64,000 nt of DNA from Enterobacter sp. 638 (GTDB lineage Bacteria > Pseudomonadota > Gammaproteobacteria > Enterobacterales > Enterobacteriaceae): positions 186,001-250,000 of the forward strand of contig NC_009436.1 in NCBI RefSeq assembly GCF_000016325.1. The letters are read 5' to 3'. Positions 1 to 9,524 of this stretch are shown piece by piece (the stretch's first letter is position 1; each line of letters opens with the position of its first letter). The notes under the pieces were generated by a model. It was not told the origin of the DNA. It did not search any database and saw nothing but the letters and a program-made list of their open reading frames with translations. The position numbers and the translations under genes were made by a program.

Positions 1-207
1 GTCAGCCCGGAACGCTCATTAAATATGGAGGAACTGTGCAAGGATCAGGCCGCGTATCGGTACAACACAGGTACGCAAAAAATTGATGTAACCGGGTTCG
101 AGCAATTTCAGGGCAGCTATGAAATGCGTGGGTATACCACGCGTAAAGAGAGCTTTGTCTGTTCTTTTGATGCGGAAGGGCAGTTTTTACACCTCTCCAT
201 GCGCTAA
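1..207 (+). CDS. ysaB: YsaB lipoprotein, 5'-truncated by window edge
   Basis: The frame is open from the first base and ends in TAA at 205-207. The 68 visible residues match the C-terminal part of the small E. coli lipoprotein YsaB (about 99 aa), including the stretch MEELCKDQAAYRYNTG and the ending FLHLSMR. The signal peptide and lipobox would lie left of the window. An internal ATG at 25 is not the start, because homology continues upstream of it. YsaB function is unknown. Its position just upstream of glyQ is the usual enteric arrangement. Confidence 0.8.
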   Translation, partial: VSPERSLNMEELCKDQAAYRYNTGTQKIDVTGFEQFQGSYEMRGYTTRKESFVCSFDAEGQFLHLSMR

Positions 208-294
208 CGCGCCTGCGTTATAGCTGACCAGTGCGCTTGCTGCACTGGCTTAACGTCTTATTTCCCAATTTTCCCTAAACAAACCCGTTTCGTA

Positions 295-323
295 CTGTAT
301 ATCTTGCAGTCAGCGGGTATACT
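295..323 (+). promoter_or_regulatory. Possible glyQS promoter
   Basis: A good -10 hexamer, TATACT, lies at 318-323, about 43 bp before the glyQ start. The hexamer 17 bp upstream (CTGTAT) is a poor -35, so only the -10 is convincing. This is an inference from hexamer inspection. Confidence 0.4.
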
Positions 324-365
324 GATCGCTTCCATTCAAAACACACGTATCCAGCACGAAATACT

Positions 366-1277
366 ATGCAAAAGTTTGATACCAAGACCTTCCAGGGCCT
401 GATCCTGACATTACAGGATTACTGGGCTCGTCAGGGCTGCACCATCGTTCAACCTTTGGACATGGAAGTTGGCGCCGGCACTTCACACCCAATGACCAGC
501 TTACGTGCGTTGGGGCCAGAACCGATGGCAACGGCCTATGTGCAGCCATCTCGTCGTCCGACCGATGGTCGTTATGGCGAAAACCCAAACCGCTTACAGC
601 ACTATTATCAGTTCCAGGTGGTGATTAAACCTTCACCGGACAATATTCAGGAACTGTATCTCGGCTCCCTGAAAGAGCTGGGCGTGGATCCAACTATTCA
701 CGATATTCGCTTCGTGGAAGATAACTGGGAAAACCCTACGCTGGGTGCCTGGGGCCTTGGCTGGGAAGTGTGGCTGAACGGCATGGAAGTGACGCAGTTC
801 ACTTACTTCCAGCAGGTTGGCGGTCTGGAATGTAAACCGATCACCGGTGAAATCACCTACGGTCTGGAACGTCTGGCAATGTACATTCAGGGCGTAGACA
901 GCGTTTACGACCTGGTCTGGAGCGACGGCCCGCTGGGTAAAACCACGTACGGTGACGTGTTCCATCAGAACGAAGTGGAGCAATCCACCTATAACTTCGA
1001 ATACGCGGATGTGGACTTCCTGTTCACCTGCTTCGAGCAGTACGAGAAAGAAGCGCAGCAACTGCTGGCGCTCGAAACGCCACTGCCGCTGCCAGCCTAT
1101 GAGCGTATTCTGAAGGCCGCCCACAGCTTCAACCTGCTGGATGCCCGTAAAGCCATCTCCGTGACTGAACGTCAGCGCTACATTTTGCGTATTCGCACGC
1201 TGACTAAAGCCGTTGCAGAAGCTTACTACGCATCCCGTGAAGCCCTTGGCTTCCCGATGTGCAACCGAAATAAATAA
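366..1277 (+). CDS. glyQ: Glycyl-tRNA synthetase alpha subunit
   Basis: The protein has 303 aa, identical in length to E. coli GlyQ. It is the catalytic class II subunit of the bacterial alpha2/beta2 glycyl-tRNA synthetase, charging tRNA-Gly with glycine in the cytoplasm. The N-terminus ([13 protein letters not shown]) and the region around residues 60-90 ([20 protein letters not shown]), with motif-2-like arginines, are characteristic. The start ATG at 366 gives the family length, although the ribosome-binding site is weak. glyS follows after 9 bp, so the two are an operon making subunits in equal amounts. Nothing is unusual. Confidence 0.97.
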   Translation: MQKFDTKTFQGLILTLQDYWARQGCTIVQPLDMEVGAGTSHPMTSLRALGPEPMATAYVQPSRRPTDGRYGENPNRLQHYYQFQVVIKPSPDNIQELYLGSLKELGVDPTIHDIRFVEDNWENPTLGAWGLGWEVWLNGMEVTQFTYFQQVGGLECKPITGEITYGLERLAMYIQGVDSVYDLVWSDGPLGKTTYGDVFHQNEVEQSTYNFEYADVDFLFTCFEQYEKEAQQLLALETPLPLPAYERILKAAHSFNLLDARKAISVTERQRYILRIRTLTKAVAEAYYASREALGFPMCNRNK

Positions 1278-1286
1278 GAGGCGGCC

Positions 1287-3356
1287 ATGTCTGATAAAAC
1301 TTTCCTGGTGGAAATCGGCACTGAAGAGCTGCCACCAAAAGCCCTGCGCAGCCTGGCGGAATCCTTTGCTGCGAACGTAACGGCTGAGCTGGATAACGCT
1401 GGCCTGACGCACGGTAAAATCGAATGGTTTGCTGCTCCGCGCCGCCTGGCGCTGAAAGTGGCGAATCTGGCTGCTTCTCAGGCGGATCGCGAAGTTGAAA
1501 AACGCGGCCCGGCAATTTCCCAGGCGTTTGACGCCGAAGGTAAGCCGAGCAAAGCGGCAGAAGGCTGGGCGCGCGGTTGCGGTATCACCGTTGACCAGGC
1601 CGAGCGTCTGACAACCGATAAAGGTGAGTGGCTGCTGTATCGCGCGCACGTGAAAGGCGAAAGCGCAGAAGCGCTGCTGCCAAACATGATTGCGACGTCG
1701 CTGGCTAAACTGCCGATCCCTAAACTGATGCGCTGGGGTGCGTCCGACGTGCACTTTGTGCGTCCGGTTCACACTGTGACCCTGCTGCTGGGCGATACCG
1801 TTATTCCGGCAACGATTTTGGGAATTCAGTCCGACCGCGTGATTCGCGGCCATCGCTTTATGGGCGAGCCGGAATTCACCATCGACAATGCCGATCAGTA
1901 TCCGCAAATCCTGCTCGAGCGCGGTAAAGTCATTGCTGACTACGAACTGCGTAAAGCAAAAATCAAAGCGGACGCTGAAGAAGCGGCACGCAAAATCGGT
2001 GGTAACGCCGATCTGAGCGAAAGCCTGCTGGAAGAGGTGACCTCTCTGGTCGAATGGCCAGTGGTTCTGACGGCGAAGTTTGAAGAGAAATTCCTCGCGG
2101 TTCCGGCTGAAGCGCTGGTTTACACCATGAAGGGTGACCAGAAGTATTTCCCGGTTTACGCGAATGACGGCAAACTGCTGCCGAACTTTATCTTCGTGGC
2201 GAACATCGAATCCAAAGATCCGATTCAGATTATCTCCGGCAACGAAAAAGTGGTGCGCCCGCGCCTGGCAGATGCGGAGTTCTTCTTTAATACCGACCGC
2301 AAAAAGCGTCTGGAAGATCACCTGCCGCGTCTGCAAACCGTGCTGTTCCAGCAACAGTTGGGTACGCTGCGCGACAAGACCGACCGTATCGCGGAGCTGT
2401 CCGGCTGGATCGCACGTGAAATCGGTGCCGATGTGAATCACGCTACCCGCGCAGGCCTGCTGTCCAAATGCGACCTGATGACCAACATGGTGTTCGAGTT
2501 TACTGACACCCAGGGCGTGATGGGCATGCACTATGCGCGTCATGACGGCGAAGCAGAAGATGTGGCCGTTGCGTTGAACGAACAGTATCAGCCGCGCTTT
2601 GCGGGTGATGACCTGCCGTCTAACCCTGTTGCGTGTGCCGTCGCGATTGCCGACAAAATGGACACCCTCGCGGGTATCTTCGGTATCGGTCAGCATCCGA
2701 AAGGCGACAAAGACCCGTTTGCGCTGCGTCGTGCCGCGCTGGGCGTGCTGCGCATCATCGTTGAGAAAAACCTGTCTCTGGACCTGCAGACTCTCACCGA
2801 AGAAGCGGTGCGTCTGTACGGTGACAAGCTGACCAACGCAAAAGTAGTCGATGAAGTGATCGACTTTATGCTGGGCCGCTTCCGCGCCTGGTATCAGGAT
2901 GAAGGCTATACCGTCGACACCATTCAGGCGGTTCTGGCACGTCGTCCGACCCGTCCGGCAGATTTCGATGCGCGCATGAAGGCGGTTTCGCATTTCCGCA
3001 CGCTGGAAGCCGCGTCAGCACTGGCTGCGGCTAACAAACGCGTATCCAATATTCTGGCGAAATCCGACGAAACGCTGAACGAGCGTGTTAACGCCGCGAC
3101 CTTGAAAGAGCCGGAAGAAATTGCGCTGGCACTGCAGGTAGTGGTGCTGCGTGACAAGCTGGAACCGTTCTTCGCTGAAGGGCGTTATCAGGAAGCGCTG
3201 GTGGAACTGGCCGAACTGCGTGAAGTGATTGATGCCTTCTTCGAGAAAGTGATGGTGAATGTTGAAGATAAAGATCTTCGCATTAACCGTCTCTCTATGC
3301 TCGAGAAACTGCGCGAATTATTCCTGCGCGTCGCGGACATTTCGTTACTGCAGTAA
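1287..3356 (+). CDS. glyS: Glycyl-tRNA synthetase beta subunit
   Basis: The protein has 689 aa, the E. coli GlyS length. It begins [20 protein letters not shown], the signature of the family, and ends in an anticodon-binding alpha-helical domain. The beta subunit recognises tRNA-Gly and completes the heterotetramer with GlyQ. The start is preceded by AAGAGGCGGCC, a good Shine-Dalgarno. The gene is cotranscribed with glyQ and followed by a strong terminator. A very long antisense open frame covers most of it and is a codon-usage shadow. Confidence 0.97.
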   Translation: MSDKTFLVEIGTEELPPKALRSLAESFAANVTAELDNAGLTHGKIEWFAAPRRLALKVANLAASQADREVEKRGPAISQAFDAEGKPSKAAEGWARGCGITVDQAERLTTDKGEWLLYRAHVKGESAEALLPNMIATSLAKLPIPKLMRWGASDVHFVRPVHTVTLLLGDTVIPATILGIQSDRVIRGHRFMGEPEFTIDNADQYPQILLERGKVIADYELRKAKIKADAEEAARKIGGNADLSESLLEEVTSLVEWPVVLTAKFEEKFLAVPAEALVYTMKGDQKYFPVYANDGKLLPNFIFVANIESKDPIQIISGNEKVVRPRLADAEFFFNTDRKKRLEDHLPRLQTVLFQQQLGTLRDKTDRIAELSGWIAREIGADVNHATRAGLLSKCDLMTNMVFEFTDTQGVMGMHYARHDGEAEDVAVALNEQYQPRFAGDDLPSNPVACAVAIADKMDTLAGIFGIGQHPKGDKDPFALRRAALGVLRIIVEKNLSLDLQTLTEEAVRLYGDKLTNAKVVDEVIDFMLGRFRAWYQDEGYTVDTIQAVLARRPTRPADFDARMKAVSHFRTLEAASALAAANKRVSNILAKSDETLNERVNAATLKEPEEIALALQVVVLRDKLEPFFAEGRYQEALVELAELREVIDAFFEKVMVNVEDKDLRINRLSMLEKLRELFLRVADISLLQ

Positions 3357-3369
3357 TTTGTGTCACGTT

Positions 3370-3400
3370 AAAAAACCCGCCTCTGATGGCGGGTTTTTTT
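3370..3400 (+). terminator. glyQS intrinsic terminator
   Basis: An AACCCGCC/GGCGGGTT stem with a 6-nt loop (3374-3395) is followed by a run of seven T, directly after glyS. Confidence 0.92.
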
Positions 3401-3483
3401 ATGATTAAACGCGTTGTGGCAAATCTGTTTATCGTCTGGGTTAACCGGCGAAATATGTGGTGTTATAAGACGTTATAAACACA

Positions 3484-3505
3484 AACCCCCGCAATAGCGG
3501 GGGAA
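3484..3505 (-). terminator. Probable yiaG terminator
   Basis: A CCCCCGC/GCGGGGG hairpin with a 4-nt AATA loop (3486-3503) lies 25 bp beyond the yiaG stop codon. On the minus strand it is followed by TTTGTGTTT, a moderate U-tract. Confidence 0.65.
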
Positions 3506-3529
3506 GATAACAAGCATTTTTTTAAATCA

Positions 3530-3808
3530 CTACGCGCTAAGCGTTGGGGTCGCCTGTATCAGACGCATCAGCTTTAACTCGGTCATAGAGGGTTTAACAC
3601 GTTTCGATTCCCACTCTTTCACCGTCGCGACACTGACACCCATTTCTCTTGCGAAATCAATAGGCTTCAGCCCTGTCCCTTTCCGCAACTGCTCGAATTC
3701 TGTAAAGGGATTGGATTTTTGGGTCAGGATAACGGTTTGCGACAGATCCTTAAAAACGATTTGTTCCAGGCTGGTTAACAGCTCAAACATTGTATCTTTA
3801 GATTCCAT
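3530..3808 (-). CDS. yiaG: HTH transcriptional regulator YiaG (XRE-type)
   Basis: The product is 92 aa and clearly matches E. coli YiaG. The C-terminal half holds a Cro/XRE helix-turn-helix: LRKGTGLKPIDFAREMGVS then VATVKEWESKRVKPS. The start is taken at 3808 (MESKDTMFELL), because GAGGAG lies 6 nt upstream and the alignment to E. coli begins there. An ATG 21 nt further upstream lacks support. The N-terminal half resembles HigA/MqsA-type antitoxin regulators, but no toxin gene lies next to it. Targets are not evident from the sequence. Confidence 0.9.
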   Translation of the reverse strand: MESKDTMFELLTSLEQIVFKDLSQTVILTQKSNPFTEFEQLRKGTGLKPIDFAREMGVSVATVKEWESKRVKPSMTELKLMRLIQATPTLSA

Positions 3809-4138
3809 TAAGAACTCCTCATAAATCACACAACAGGATCATGAACTTCATAGAGCTTGTTAAGAATAGCTCTTAAAGGAGGTGAGGGATCGTCACGGGT
3901 GTGATTAATCGTGCGGTAAGTATTGCCTTGCTCGTTTCAGCAAAGCGGATAGTTATGCTAATTACCTGATTAATCATAAGCAGGCTTCGAATGGTATTTT
4001 TTTGTAAATCGTCAGAAAGAAAGTGGCAATAGCCGTTTTGCATGAAAAGAGTATCTTGCGCGGCTGACCTGGACTATTCTTGTCAACGTCAGGCACGCCA
4101 GTGCCAGTGTGTGCTTTTTGGGTGAAAGGAGTAATAAA
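3809..4138. other. yiaG-yiaF divergent intergenic region
   Basis: This 330-bp spacer separates two divergent genes and should hold both promoters. No hexamer pair is good enough to call. A small inverted repeat GGCAC-GCCA-GTGCC sits at about 4091-4104, just upstream of the yiaF ribosome-binding site. The hokA toxin gene found near this position in E. coli K-12 is not seen. Confidence 0.5.
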
Positions 4139-4849
4139 ATGGCGACAGGAAAGTCCTGCTCTCGCTGGTTCGCGCCTGTTGCGGCGTTGTTGATGGTAGT
4201 TAGCCTGAGTGGGTGTTTTGATAAAGAAGGCGATCAGCGCAAAGCGTTTATCGATTTTCTTCAGAATAACGTGATGCGCAGTGGTGAGCATTTACCAACG
4301 CTGACTGCGGATCAGAAAAAACAGTTTGGCCCCTTCGTTTCCGATTACGCCATCCTTTATGGTTATTCACAACAAGTGAATCAGGCAATGGATTCAGGCC
4401 TTCGTCCCGTTGTGGATAGCGTCAATGCGATTCGTGTCCCGCAGGATTACATGACTCAGCGCGAGCCTCTTCGCCAGTCTAACGGTGCGCTTGGCGTGTT
4501 GAGCCAGCAGTTGCAGAATGCAAAAATGCAGGCTGATGCGGCGCGCTCTGCGCTGAAACAGGGTGAAGACCTGAAGCCTGTATTCGATAAAGTGTATGAG
4601 AAAGTGGTGACTAAGCCTTCTGATGCGATGCAGCCGTTGATTCCAGCCGCGCAGATTTTTAGTCAGCAACTGGTCCAGGTGGGTGATTTTATCTCTCAGC
4701 AGGGTACCCAGGTGAGTTTTGTCTCTAATGGCATCCAGTTCCCGACGTCTCAGCAAGCCAGTCAGTACAACACGCTGATTGGGCCGCTAGCCTCGCAGCA
4801 CCAAGCCTTCAGCCAGGCATGGAGCTCGGCGGTCACGGCCACCGAATAA
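4139..4849 (+). CDS. yiaF: YiaF, DUF3053 lipoprotein
   Basis: The protein has 236 aa, the same length as E. coli YiaF. Its N-terminus is a lipoprotein signal: positive start, hydrophobic core, then the lipobox LSGC at residues 23-26, so Cys26 would be lipidated. The rest is Gln-rich and alpha-helical. The ATG at 4139 is chosen over one 30 nt upstream because AAAGGAG precedes it and the lipobox is then correctly placed. The function of DUF3053 proteins is unknown. Confidence 0.88.
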   Translation: MATGKSCSRWFAPVAALLMVVSLSGCFDKEGDQRKAFIDFLQNNVMRSGEHLPTLTADQKKQFGPFVSDYAILYGYSQQVNQAMDSGLRPVVDSVNAIRVPQDYMTQREPLRQSNGALGVLSQQLQNAKMQADAARSALKQGEDLKPVFDKVYEKVVTKPSDAMQPLIPAAQIFSQQLVQVGDFISQQGTQVSFVSNGIQFPTSQQASQYNTLIGPLASQHQAFSQAWSSAVTATE

Positions 4850-4851
4850 AT

Positions 4852-4881
4852 AAAAGCCTCGCAGAATGCGGGGCTTTTTTT
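4852..4881 (+). terminator. yiaF terminator
   Basis: An AAAGCCTCGCA/TGCGGGGCTTT stem with a single G-T wobble and a GAA loop is followed by a T-rich tail. Confidence 0.88.
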
Positions 4882-4901
4882 ATTAATTACAAAAATAATG
4901 C

Positions 4902-4930
4902 TTGTCATTCGAGTACCACCCAAGTATAAC
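4902..4930 (+). promoter_or_regulatory. cspA promoter
   Basis: TTGTCA at 4902-4907 and TATAAC at 4925-4930 are separated by exactly 17 bp, a strong sigma-70 promoter. The predicted start near 4938-4940 coincides with the beginning of the conserved cspA leader. Confidence 0.8.
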
Positions 4931-4939
4931 TATGTTCGT

Positions 4940-5094
4940 CGGTTTGTTCACAGACCTAAAGCAGTTTAGTTAAGCAGTCCAGATGAGTTATCTTAGATAC
5001 CCTTCGTAGTGACCCTTCCTCTATCGCTTAAAAATCTGTAACACATTCCATCATCGCGCCGGAAGGCAAAACAAATATTTAAAAGGTAAAATCT
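4940..5094 (+). promoter_or_regulatory. cspA cold-shock 5' UTR (thermosensing leader)
   Basis: This ~155-nt leader matches the 159-nt E. coli cspA leader in order and content. It has a GGTTTG...CACAGACC start (cold-box position), then AAGCAG, AGTTATC, GATACCC and AAAATCTGTAA blocks. In E. coli this RNA refolds at low temperature to expose the ribosome-binding site and is bound by CspA for autoregulation. A diverged copy of the same leader lies upstream of the csp gene at 50220. Confidence 0.85.
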
Positions 5095-5307
5095 ATGTCT
5101 GGTAAAATGACTGGTCTGGTAAAATGGTTCAACGCTGATAAAGGTTTCGGCTTCATCACTCCTGACGATGGCTCTAAAGATGTATTCGTACACTTCTCTG
5201 CTATCCAGAACGAAGGCTACAAATCTTTGGACGAAGGCCAGAAAGTTTCCTTCACCATCGAAAGCGGCGCTAAAGGCCCAGCAGCTGGTAACGTTGTAAG
5301 CCTGTAA
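5095..5307 (+). CDS. cspA: Major cold shock protein CspA
   Basis: This 70-aa cold-shock domain protein acts as an RNA chaperone that melts secondary structure in mRNA. The nucleic-acid-binding motifs RNP1 (KGFGFI, residues ~16-21) and RNP2 (VFVHF, ~31-35) are intact. The locus next to yiaG/yiaF and the long cold-shock leader identify it as cspA rather than another paralogue. It is followed by a strong terminator shared with ghrB. Confidence 0.95.
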   Translation: MSGKMTGLVKWFNADKGFGFITPDDGSKDVFVHFSAIQNEGYKSLDEGQKVSFTIESGAKGPAAGNVVSL

Positions 5308-5333
5308 GCTTCCAACTCAGCAGCAAAGAATTT

Positions 5334-5360
5334 AAAAACCCGCCTCTGGCGGGTTTTTTT
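5334..5360. terminator. Bidirectional cspA/ghrB terminator
   Basis: An AACCCGCC/GGCGGGTT stem with a 3-nt loop is flanked by A-runs and T-runs on both sides. It lies between the convergent cspA and ghrB ends. Confidence 0.92.
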
Positions 5361-5363
5361 CGT

Positions 5364-6338
5364 TTAGGCGTTAACGTGTGGATTCACACAGTTTTTCTCA
5401 ACGTTGCCGTTGAGAGCATTGATCAGATTATCCACGGCAGTAGCGGCCATGTTGTAGCGGGTTTCATGCGTGGCGGACCCAATGTGCGGCAGGGAAACGA
5501 CATTCGACATTGTCAGCAGCGGGGAATCAACCGGCAGCGGCTCTTGCTCAAACACGTCCAGACCGGCGGCGTGGATCTCACCCTTTTGCAGTGCCTCAAT
5601 TAACGCTTTCTCATCGACGACCGGCCCACGACCGGCATTAATGAAAATCGCCGATTTCTTCATTTTCTCAAATTCTGCTTTACCGATCAGATGATGCGTC
5701 TCGTCCGTCAGCGGCAGGATCAGGCAAACATAGTCAGCTTCCTGTAGCAGCGTCTCTAACTCGCAGTAACGCGCCTCGAAACGCTCTTCCGCTTCGCTGT
5801 GATGACGGCGGGCGTTGTACAGAATCGGCATGTTAAAACCGAAATGCGCGCGCTGGGCTAACGCCAGCCCAATACGCCCCATCCCGACAATCCCCAGCGT
5901 TTTGCCATGCACATCCACACCAAACCAGTCGGGACCAATACTTTTCGTCCATTCGCCCGCTTTTACACGCTCAGCAACTTCTACCACCCGACGCGCCGTG
6001 CTCAGAACCAGCGCCATCAGCGTATCTGCGACCGTTTCGGTCAGCGCATAAGGCGTGTGCATGAGCAGGATTTTGCGTGTGTTGAGGGCATCAACGTCAA
6101 AATTATCGTAACCGACTGAAATGGTGGACGTCGCACGAAGCTTCGGCATTTTTTCCAGCAATGCGGTATCCACTTTTTCGCTTGATCCCAGTAATCCTGC
6201 TGCGCTGGCGAACGCGTCAGCATGCTCCGCGACGGTCTCTGGATTAAGATTCTTCATCTGGGTGACGGTGAAGTGCTCCTCAAGACGTTTTTGCAGATCG
6301 TCGGGCAAGGTTTTATACAAAATGACGGACGGCTTCAT
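5364..6338 (-). CDS. ghrB: 2-ketogluconate / glyoxylate-hydroxypyruvate reductase
   Basis: The protein has 324 aa, the E. coli GhrB (TkrA) length. It is a D-isomer-specific 2-hydroxyacid dehydrogenase using NADPH. The Rossmann motif GMGRIG lies near residue 152. The catalytic Arg ([10 protein letters not shown]), Glu (FEQEPL) and His (PHIGSATHE) fall near 237, 266 and 285. In E. coli it stands alone. Here it is the last gene of a kguEKTD-like operon, so its role is probably KguD: reduction of 2-keto-6-phosphogluconate, or 2-ketogluconate, to the gluconate form. It lies 26 bp beyond the transporter gene on the same strand. Confidence 0.94.
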   Translation of the reverse strand: MKPSVILYKTLPDDLQKRLEEHFTVTQMKNLNPETVAEHADAFASAAGLLGSSEKVDTALLEKMPKLRATSTISVGYDNFDVDALNTRKILLMHTPYALTETVADTLMALVLSTARRVVEVAERVKAGEWTKSIGPDWFGVDVHGKTLGIVGMGRIGLALAQRAHFGFNMPILYNARRHHSEAEERFEARYCELETLLQEADYVCLILPLTDETHHLIGKAEFEKMKKSAIFINAGRGPVVDEKALIEALQKGEIHAAGLDVFEQEPLPVDSPLLTMSNVVSLPHIGSATHETRYNMAATAVDNLINALNGNVEKNCVNPHVNA

Positions 6339-6364
6339 GCTAATCTCCGTTGATGTTAAAGGGT

Positions 6365-7645
6365 TCAGGCGTGGCGTGCGCCAGCAGGGACATGTTGATT
6401 ATTAGCAGGCTTAACAATCAAAGTAAGCCACACTGAAGCGAAAAGTGCCACCCCCATAAAAATGTACGAGGCGGACGGGCTGCCGGTCGAGCCGTTCAGA
6501 TAACCCACAAACCACGAGCCAAAGAACGACCCCAGCGCACCCATGCTGTTGATGAGTGCCATCGCGCCGCCCGCAACGTTACGCGGAAGCATCTCGGGAA
6601 TGATGGCAAAGAAAGGACCGTAAGGCGCATACATCGCGGCGCCCGCAATCACCAGCAGGGTGTAAGAAATCCAGAAGTGATCAGGCCCAACCGCCCATGA
6701 CCCAATAAACGCGAATGCGGCAATCAGCAACAGCGGCCAAACGAAAAGCTTACGGCTTTGCAGTTTGTCCGATGCCCATGACACCACAATCATCGCGATA
6801 GTCGCTGCCAGATAAGGCACGGATGACAGCCAGCCCACTTCCACCATGCCAAGGTTTTCTCCGCCGCTACGAATGATGGACGGTAGCCACAGCACAAATC
6901 CGTACACACCAATACTCCACGTAAAGTACTGCATGCACAGTAGTATCACGTTGCGGGAGCGGAACGCTTCGCCGTAGTTACGTACCGGTTTCAGCCCTTG
7001 TTGCTCTTTCTCCAGTTCCGCCTGAAGCGCGGCTTTTTCACTTTCGGAGAGCCATGTCGCCTGAGACGGTTTATCTTTTACCAACACCCACCAACAGAAG
7101 GCCCAGATAATCGCGGGGATCCCTTCAATGATGAACATATGACGCCAGCCGAACGATTGAATCAGGTAGCCAGAGACCACGGACATCCACAGTACCGTGA
7201 CCGGGTTACCGAGGATCAGGAAAGTATTGGCGCGCGAACGTTCGGATTTGGTAAACCAGTTGCTGATATAAATCAGCATTGCCGGCATCACGGCGGCTTC
7301 GACCACGCCAAGAATAAAGCGAATGGCGGCGAGTGCCGGAATGTTGTTAACCATGCCGGTGAGCGACGCACAGGCTCCCCACAGAATCAGGCACACGAAG
7401 ATCAGTTTGCGCACGCTGCGGCGCTCGGCATAAATCGCGCCCGGGATCTGGAAGAAGAAATAGCCCAGGAAGAACAACGCGCCTAAGAGAGAAGAGACCC
7501 CTTTGGTTATGCCCAGGTCTTCGGTGATCCCTGCGGCGGAAGCGAAACTGAAATTCGCGCGATCGAGATACGCCAGGCTGTACGTGATAAACACGATCGG
7601 CATGATGTACCACCAGCGTTTGACTGCATTGGTCGATTTGTTCAT
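6365..7645 (-). CDS. kguT: MFS transporter, KguT-like (2-ketogluconate uptake)
   Basis: The product is 426 aa with about 12 hydrophobic segments, an inner-membrane major facilitator of the anion:cation symporter type. Typical features are [10 protein letters not shown] in TM1, [15 protein letters not shown] in the middle of the N-half, and a central hydrophilic loop around residues 195-225. The substrate is inferred from context. It sits between a PfkB kinase and ghrB, in the gene order of Pseudomonas kguEKTD, where KguT imports 2-ketogluconate. A GAGGCAAG Shine-Dalgarno precedes the ATG at 7645. The hexuronate transporters of the same family are the main alternative. Confidence 0.82.
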   Translation of the reverse strand: MNKSTNAVKRWWYIMPIVFITYSLAYLDRANFSFASAAGITEDLGITKGVSSLLGALFFLGYFFFQIPGAIYAERRSVRKLIFVCLILWGACASLTGMVNNIPALAAIRFILGVVEAAVMPAMLIYISNWFTKSERSRANTFLILGNPVTVLWMSVVSGYLIQSFGWRHMFIIEGIPAIIWAFCWWVLVKDKPSQATWLSESEKAALQAELEKEQQGLKPVRNYGEAFRSRNVILLCMQYFTWSIGVYGFVLWLPSIIRSGGENLGMVEVGWLSSVPYLAATIAMIVVSWASDKLQSRKLFVWPLLLIAAFAFIGSWAVGPDHFWISYTLLVIAGAAMYAPYGPFFAIIPEMLPRNVAGGAMALINSMGALGSFFGSWFVGYLNGSTGSPSASYIFMGVALFASVWLTLIVKPANNQHVPAGARHA

Positions 7646-7729
7646 AGACTTGCCTCTGTTGTTGAGGTGACTTCCGCCGCTGTATGTAGGGTACGCGGGG
7701 CTGTGTTTTTAATTAGCGGTGGCGAGGAT

Positions 7730-8668
7730 TTATTCCCCTAATGCTTCCCGCGTCGGTAATCCTTCGCTGTCGCCCTGAACCTGAATGGCGAGCGAGCCGA
7801 TTTTGTTACCGCGGGCGACGGCCTTAGGTAACGTTTTCCCTTCGAGTAACGCGCTTATCACCCCGACAGCGAAACCATCGCCAGCGCCGACGGTATCGAC
7901 CACATTCTCGACGTTTATCGCGGCAACGGTCCCTTGTTCACCTTCTGCCGTCTTGAACCATGCGCCATCGGCTCCCGTTTTCAGCACCACGGCTTTCACA
8001 CCTTGATTTAGATAAAAATCGGCGATGGCTTCGGGGGAATGCTCTCCGGTCAAAATCATCCCTTCTTTTACACCAGGCAAAACCCAGTCAGCCTGGAAGG
8101 CGAGGTGATTGAGTTTACTGATCATCTCGGCCTCACTTTTCCACAGCACCGGGCGCAGATTGGGATCGAAGGAAATCGTCCTACCCTGCGCTTTCATGGT
8201 GCTGGCTGCCTTGTCGAGCAGTTCATACGAACTGCACGACAAGGCAGCCGCGACACCGCTCAAATGCAGGTGTCGTGCCGACGAGAAATAATTAGGGTGA
8301 TAATCGGCAATAGAAAGATGGCTGGCCGCCGAGCCTTTACGGAAATACTCCACAATGGGATCGGTTCCATTTTCAACTTTGGATTTTAACTGGAAACCCG
8401 TGGCGAAACGGCTGTCGAGCGTGACGCCAGCCGCGTCGATACCCTCTTTTTTGAGCGAATCCACGACAAACTGACCGAAGCTGTCGTCGCCTACGCGGCT
8501 GACCCAGCCGACGTTCATACCCAGGCGCGCCAGTCCGGTCGCAACGTTGAGTTCGGCGCCTGCCACGCGTTTGATAAAGTGTTCAACGGCGCGCAACTCA
8601 CCCGTTTCAGTGGCAACAAACATCGCCATGGCTTCACCGATGGTGATGACGTCCAAAGTCTTAGACAT
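7730..8668 (-). CDS. kguK: PfkB-family sugar kinase, KguK-like
   Basis: The protein has 312 aa. It is a ribokinase/PfkB kinase with an N-terminal GEAMAMF segment and the C-terminal signature DTVGAGDGFAVG, whose Asp is the catalytic base. By context it phosphorylates 2-ketogluconate to 2-keto-6-phosphogluconate; 2-keto-3-deoxygluconate kinase is the closest alternative. The start at 8668 (MSKTLDVITIG) is preceded by GAGGAG. It overlaps the kguE stop by 8 nt (ATGTCTAA), implying translational coupling. An in-frame upstream start would add 10 residues without homology. Confidence 0.85.
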   Translation of the reverse strand: MSKTLDVITIGEAMAMFVATETGELRAVEHFIKRVAGAELNVATGLARLGMNVGWVSRVGDDSFGQFVVDSLKKEGIDAAGVTLDSRFATGFQLKSKVENGTDPIVEYFRKGSAASHLSIADYHPNYFSSARHLHLSGVAAALSCSSYELLDKAASTMKAQGRTISFDPNLRPVLWKSEAEMISKLNHLAFQADWVLPGVKEGMILTGEHSPEAIADFYLNQGVKAVVLKTGADGAWFKTAEGEQGTVAAINVENVVDTVGAGDGFAVGVISALLEGKTLPKAVARGNKIGSLAIQVQGDSEGLPTREALGE

Positions 8669-9422
8669 GGCGTGGCTCCTCGCGCAGCAGGTTGACATAA
8701 TGGCGGGTCACCGCGGCTAAATCCGGACCTTCCAGCGGAAATTCAATACCGCGCGGCGCATCTGCGGGGAGTTGATCCAGAAGCGCCATCCAGCGCGCAT
8801 CGGCGTTATCCGGCGCGATAGCGCGGTAGTGTTGATTATGCGGGATTGCCGCTTTGACGTGGATATAGCTCACGGCAGGGGCCAGAAGACGTGCGGCTTC
8901 CTCAGGCGAATCGCCCACCCACAACCAGTTACCCGTATCGAACGTCAACGTGACGGGTAATTGCATTACCCGACAGGCCGCTTTGAATCGCTGCATGGGT
9001 GCCAGCTGGCCACAATCGGTTTGATCGTTTTCGACCACAAGCGCCATGCCGCTGTCATTGAGTAATTCACGTAGCGCTTCCAGCGGCTGTTTATCACGGA
9101 AATGGCCCAGAGAAACCTTTAACCACAGGGCATTCAACGTGTTGGCTTCAGCAAGATAACGCGGCAGATCCGGGTTAAGCGTTCCATCGGGCATGAGCAA
9201 TGCGGCTGGCGCGGAGTAACAGGCCAGCAAGCCAAGCAGCTCGATAGATTGGGCCAGCATCGGAAGGGTTTGCAGCTCTTGCTCGCTGAACAATTCGCGA
9301 CGTATTTCGACGCCATCTGCGCCACCCGCTGCGATGACGGGCAACATGGCCCGCTGACCGCCTGCCTGACGTACCTGATCCGCACCGTATGCAGCGGTCA
9401 CGACGATAATTTTTCTGCCCAT
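8661..9422 (-). CDS. kguE: TIM-barrel sugar isomerase/epimerase, KguE-like
   Basis: The product is 253 aa in the xylose-isomerase-like/AP-endonuclease-2 TIM-barrel family. Candidate metal ligands occur in GVEIRRE (Glu near 39), VVENDQTD, TFDTGNW, YIHVKA and GIEFPLEG. It is the first gene of the operon, after a GAAGGAGAG ribosome-binding site. In Pseudomonas the equivalent KguE belongs to the 2-ketogluconate operon, but its exact reaction is not well established, so only the family assignment is firm. Confidence 0.8.
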   Translation of the reverse strand: MGRKIIVVTAAYGADQVRQAGGQRAMLPVIAAGGADGVEIRRELFSEQELQTLPMLAQSIELLGLLACYSAPAALLMPDGTLNPDLPRYLAEANTLNALWLKVSLGHFRDKQPLEALRELLNDSGMALVVENDQTDCGQLAPMQRFKAACRVMQLPVTLTFDTGNWLWVGDSPEEAARLLAPAVSYIHVKAAIPHNQHYRAIAPDNADARWMALLDQLPADAPRGIEFPLEGPDLAAVTRHYVNLLREEPRHV

Positions 9423-9448
9423 TGGCTAACTCTCCTTCGTAGCTGATA

Positions 9449-9477
9449 GTTATCACGCTAGATGGAACCGGTTCCAA
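9449..9477 (-). promoter_or_regulatory. kgu operon promoter
   Basis: On the minus strand TTGGAA (9477-9472) and GATAAC (9454-9449) are separated by exactly 17 bp. The -35 hexamer overlaps the palindromic operator, so a repressor bound there would block RNA polymerase. Confidence 0.7.
9463..9476. promoter_or_regulatory. PtxS-type operator
   Basis: TGGAACCGGTTCCA is a perfect 14-bp palindrome with the central CCGG typical of LacI-family operators. It differs by one base per half-site from TGAAACCGGTTTCA, the Pseudomonas PtxS operator as I recall it. It lies between ptxS and kguE and overlaps the kgu -35 element. Confidence 0.85.
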
Positions 9478-9524
9478 AAGAAAGCCCAGGGTGTTGAATT
9501 TATGATCGCCATCACGAAGGGGAT

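Noticed and set aside
633..2993. A 786-codon open frame antisense to glyQ and glyS
   Set aside because: It mirrors the codon bias of glyS, has no family features (Arg/Gln/His/Phe-rich), no ribosome-binding site and no homologue I recognise.
3974..4291. A 105-codon minus-strand frame overlapping the start of yiaF
   Set aside because: It overlaps the well-supported yiaF lipoprotein and lacks any motif or start signal.
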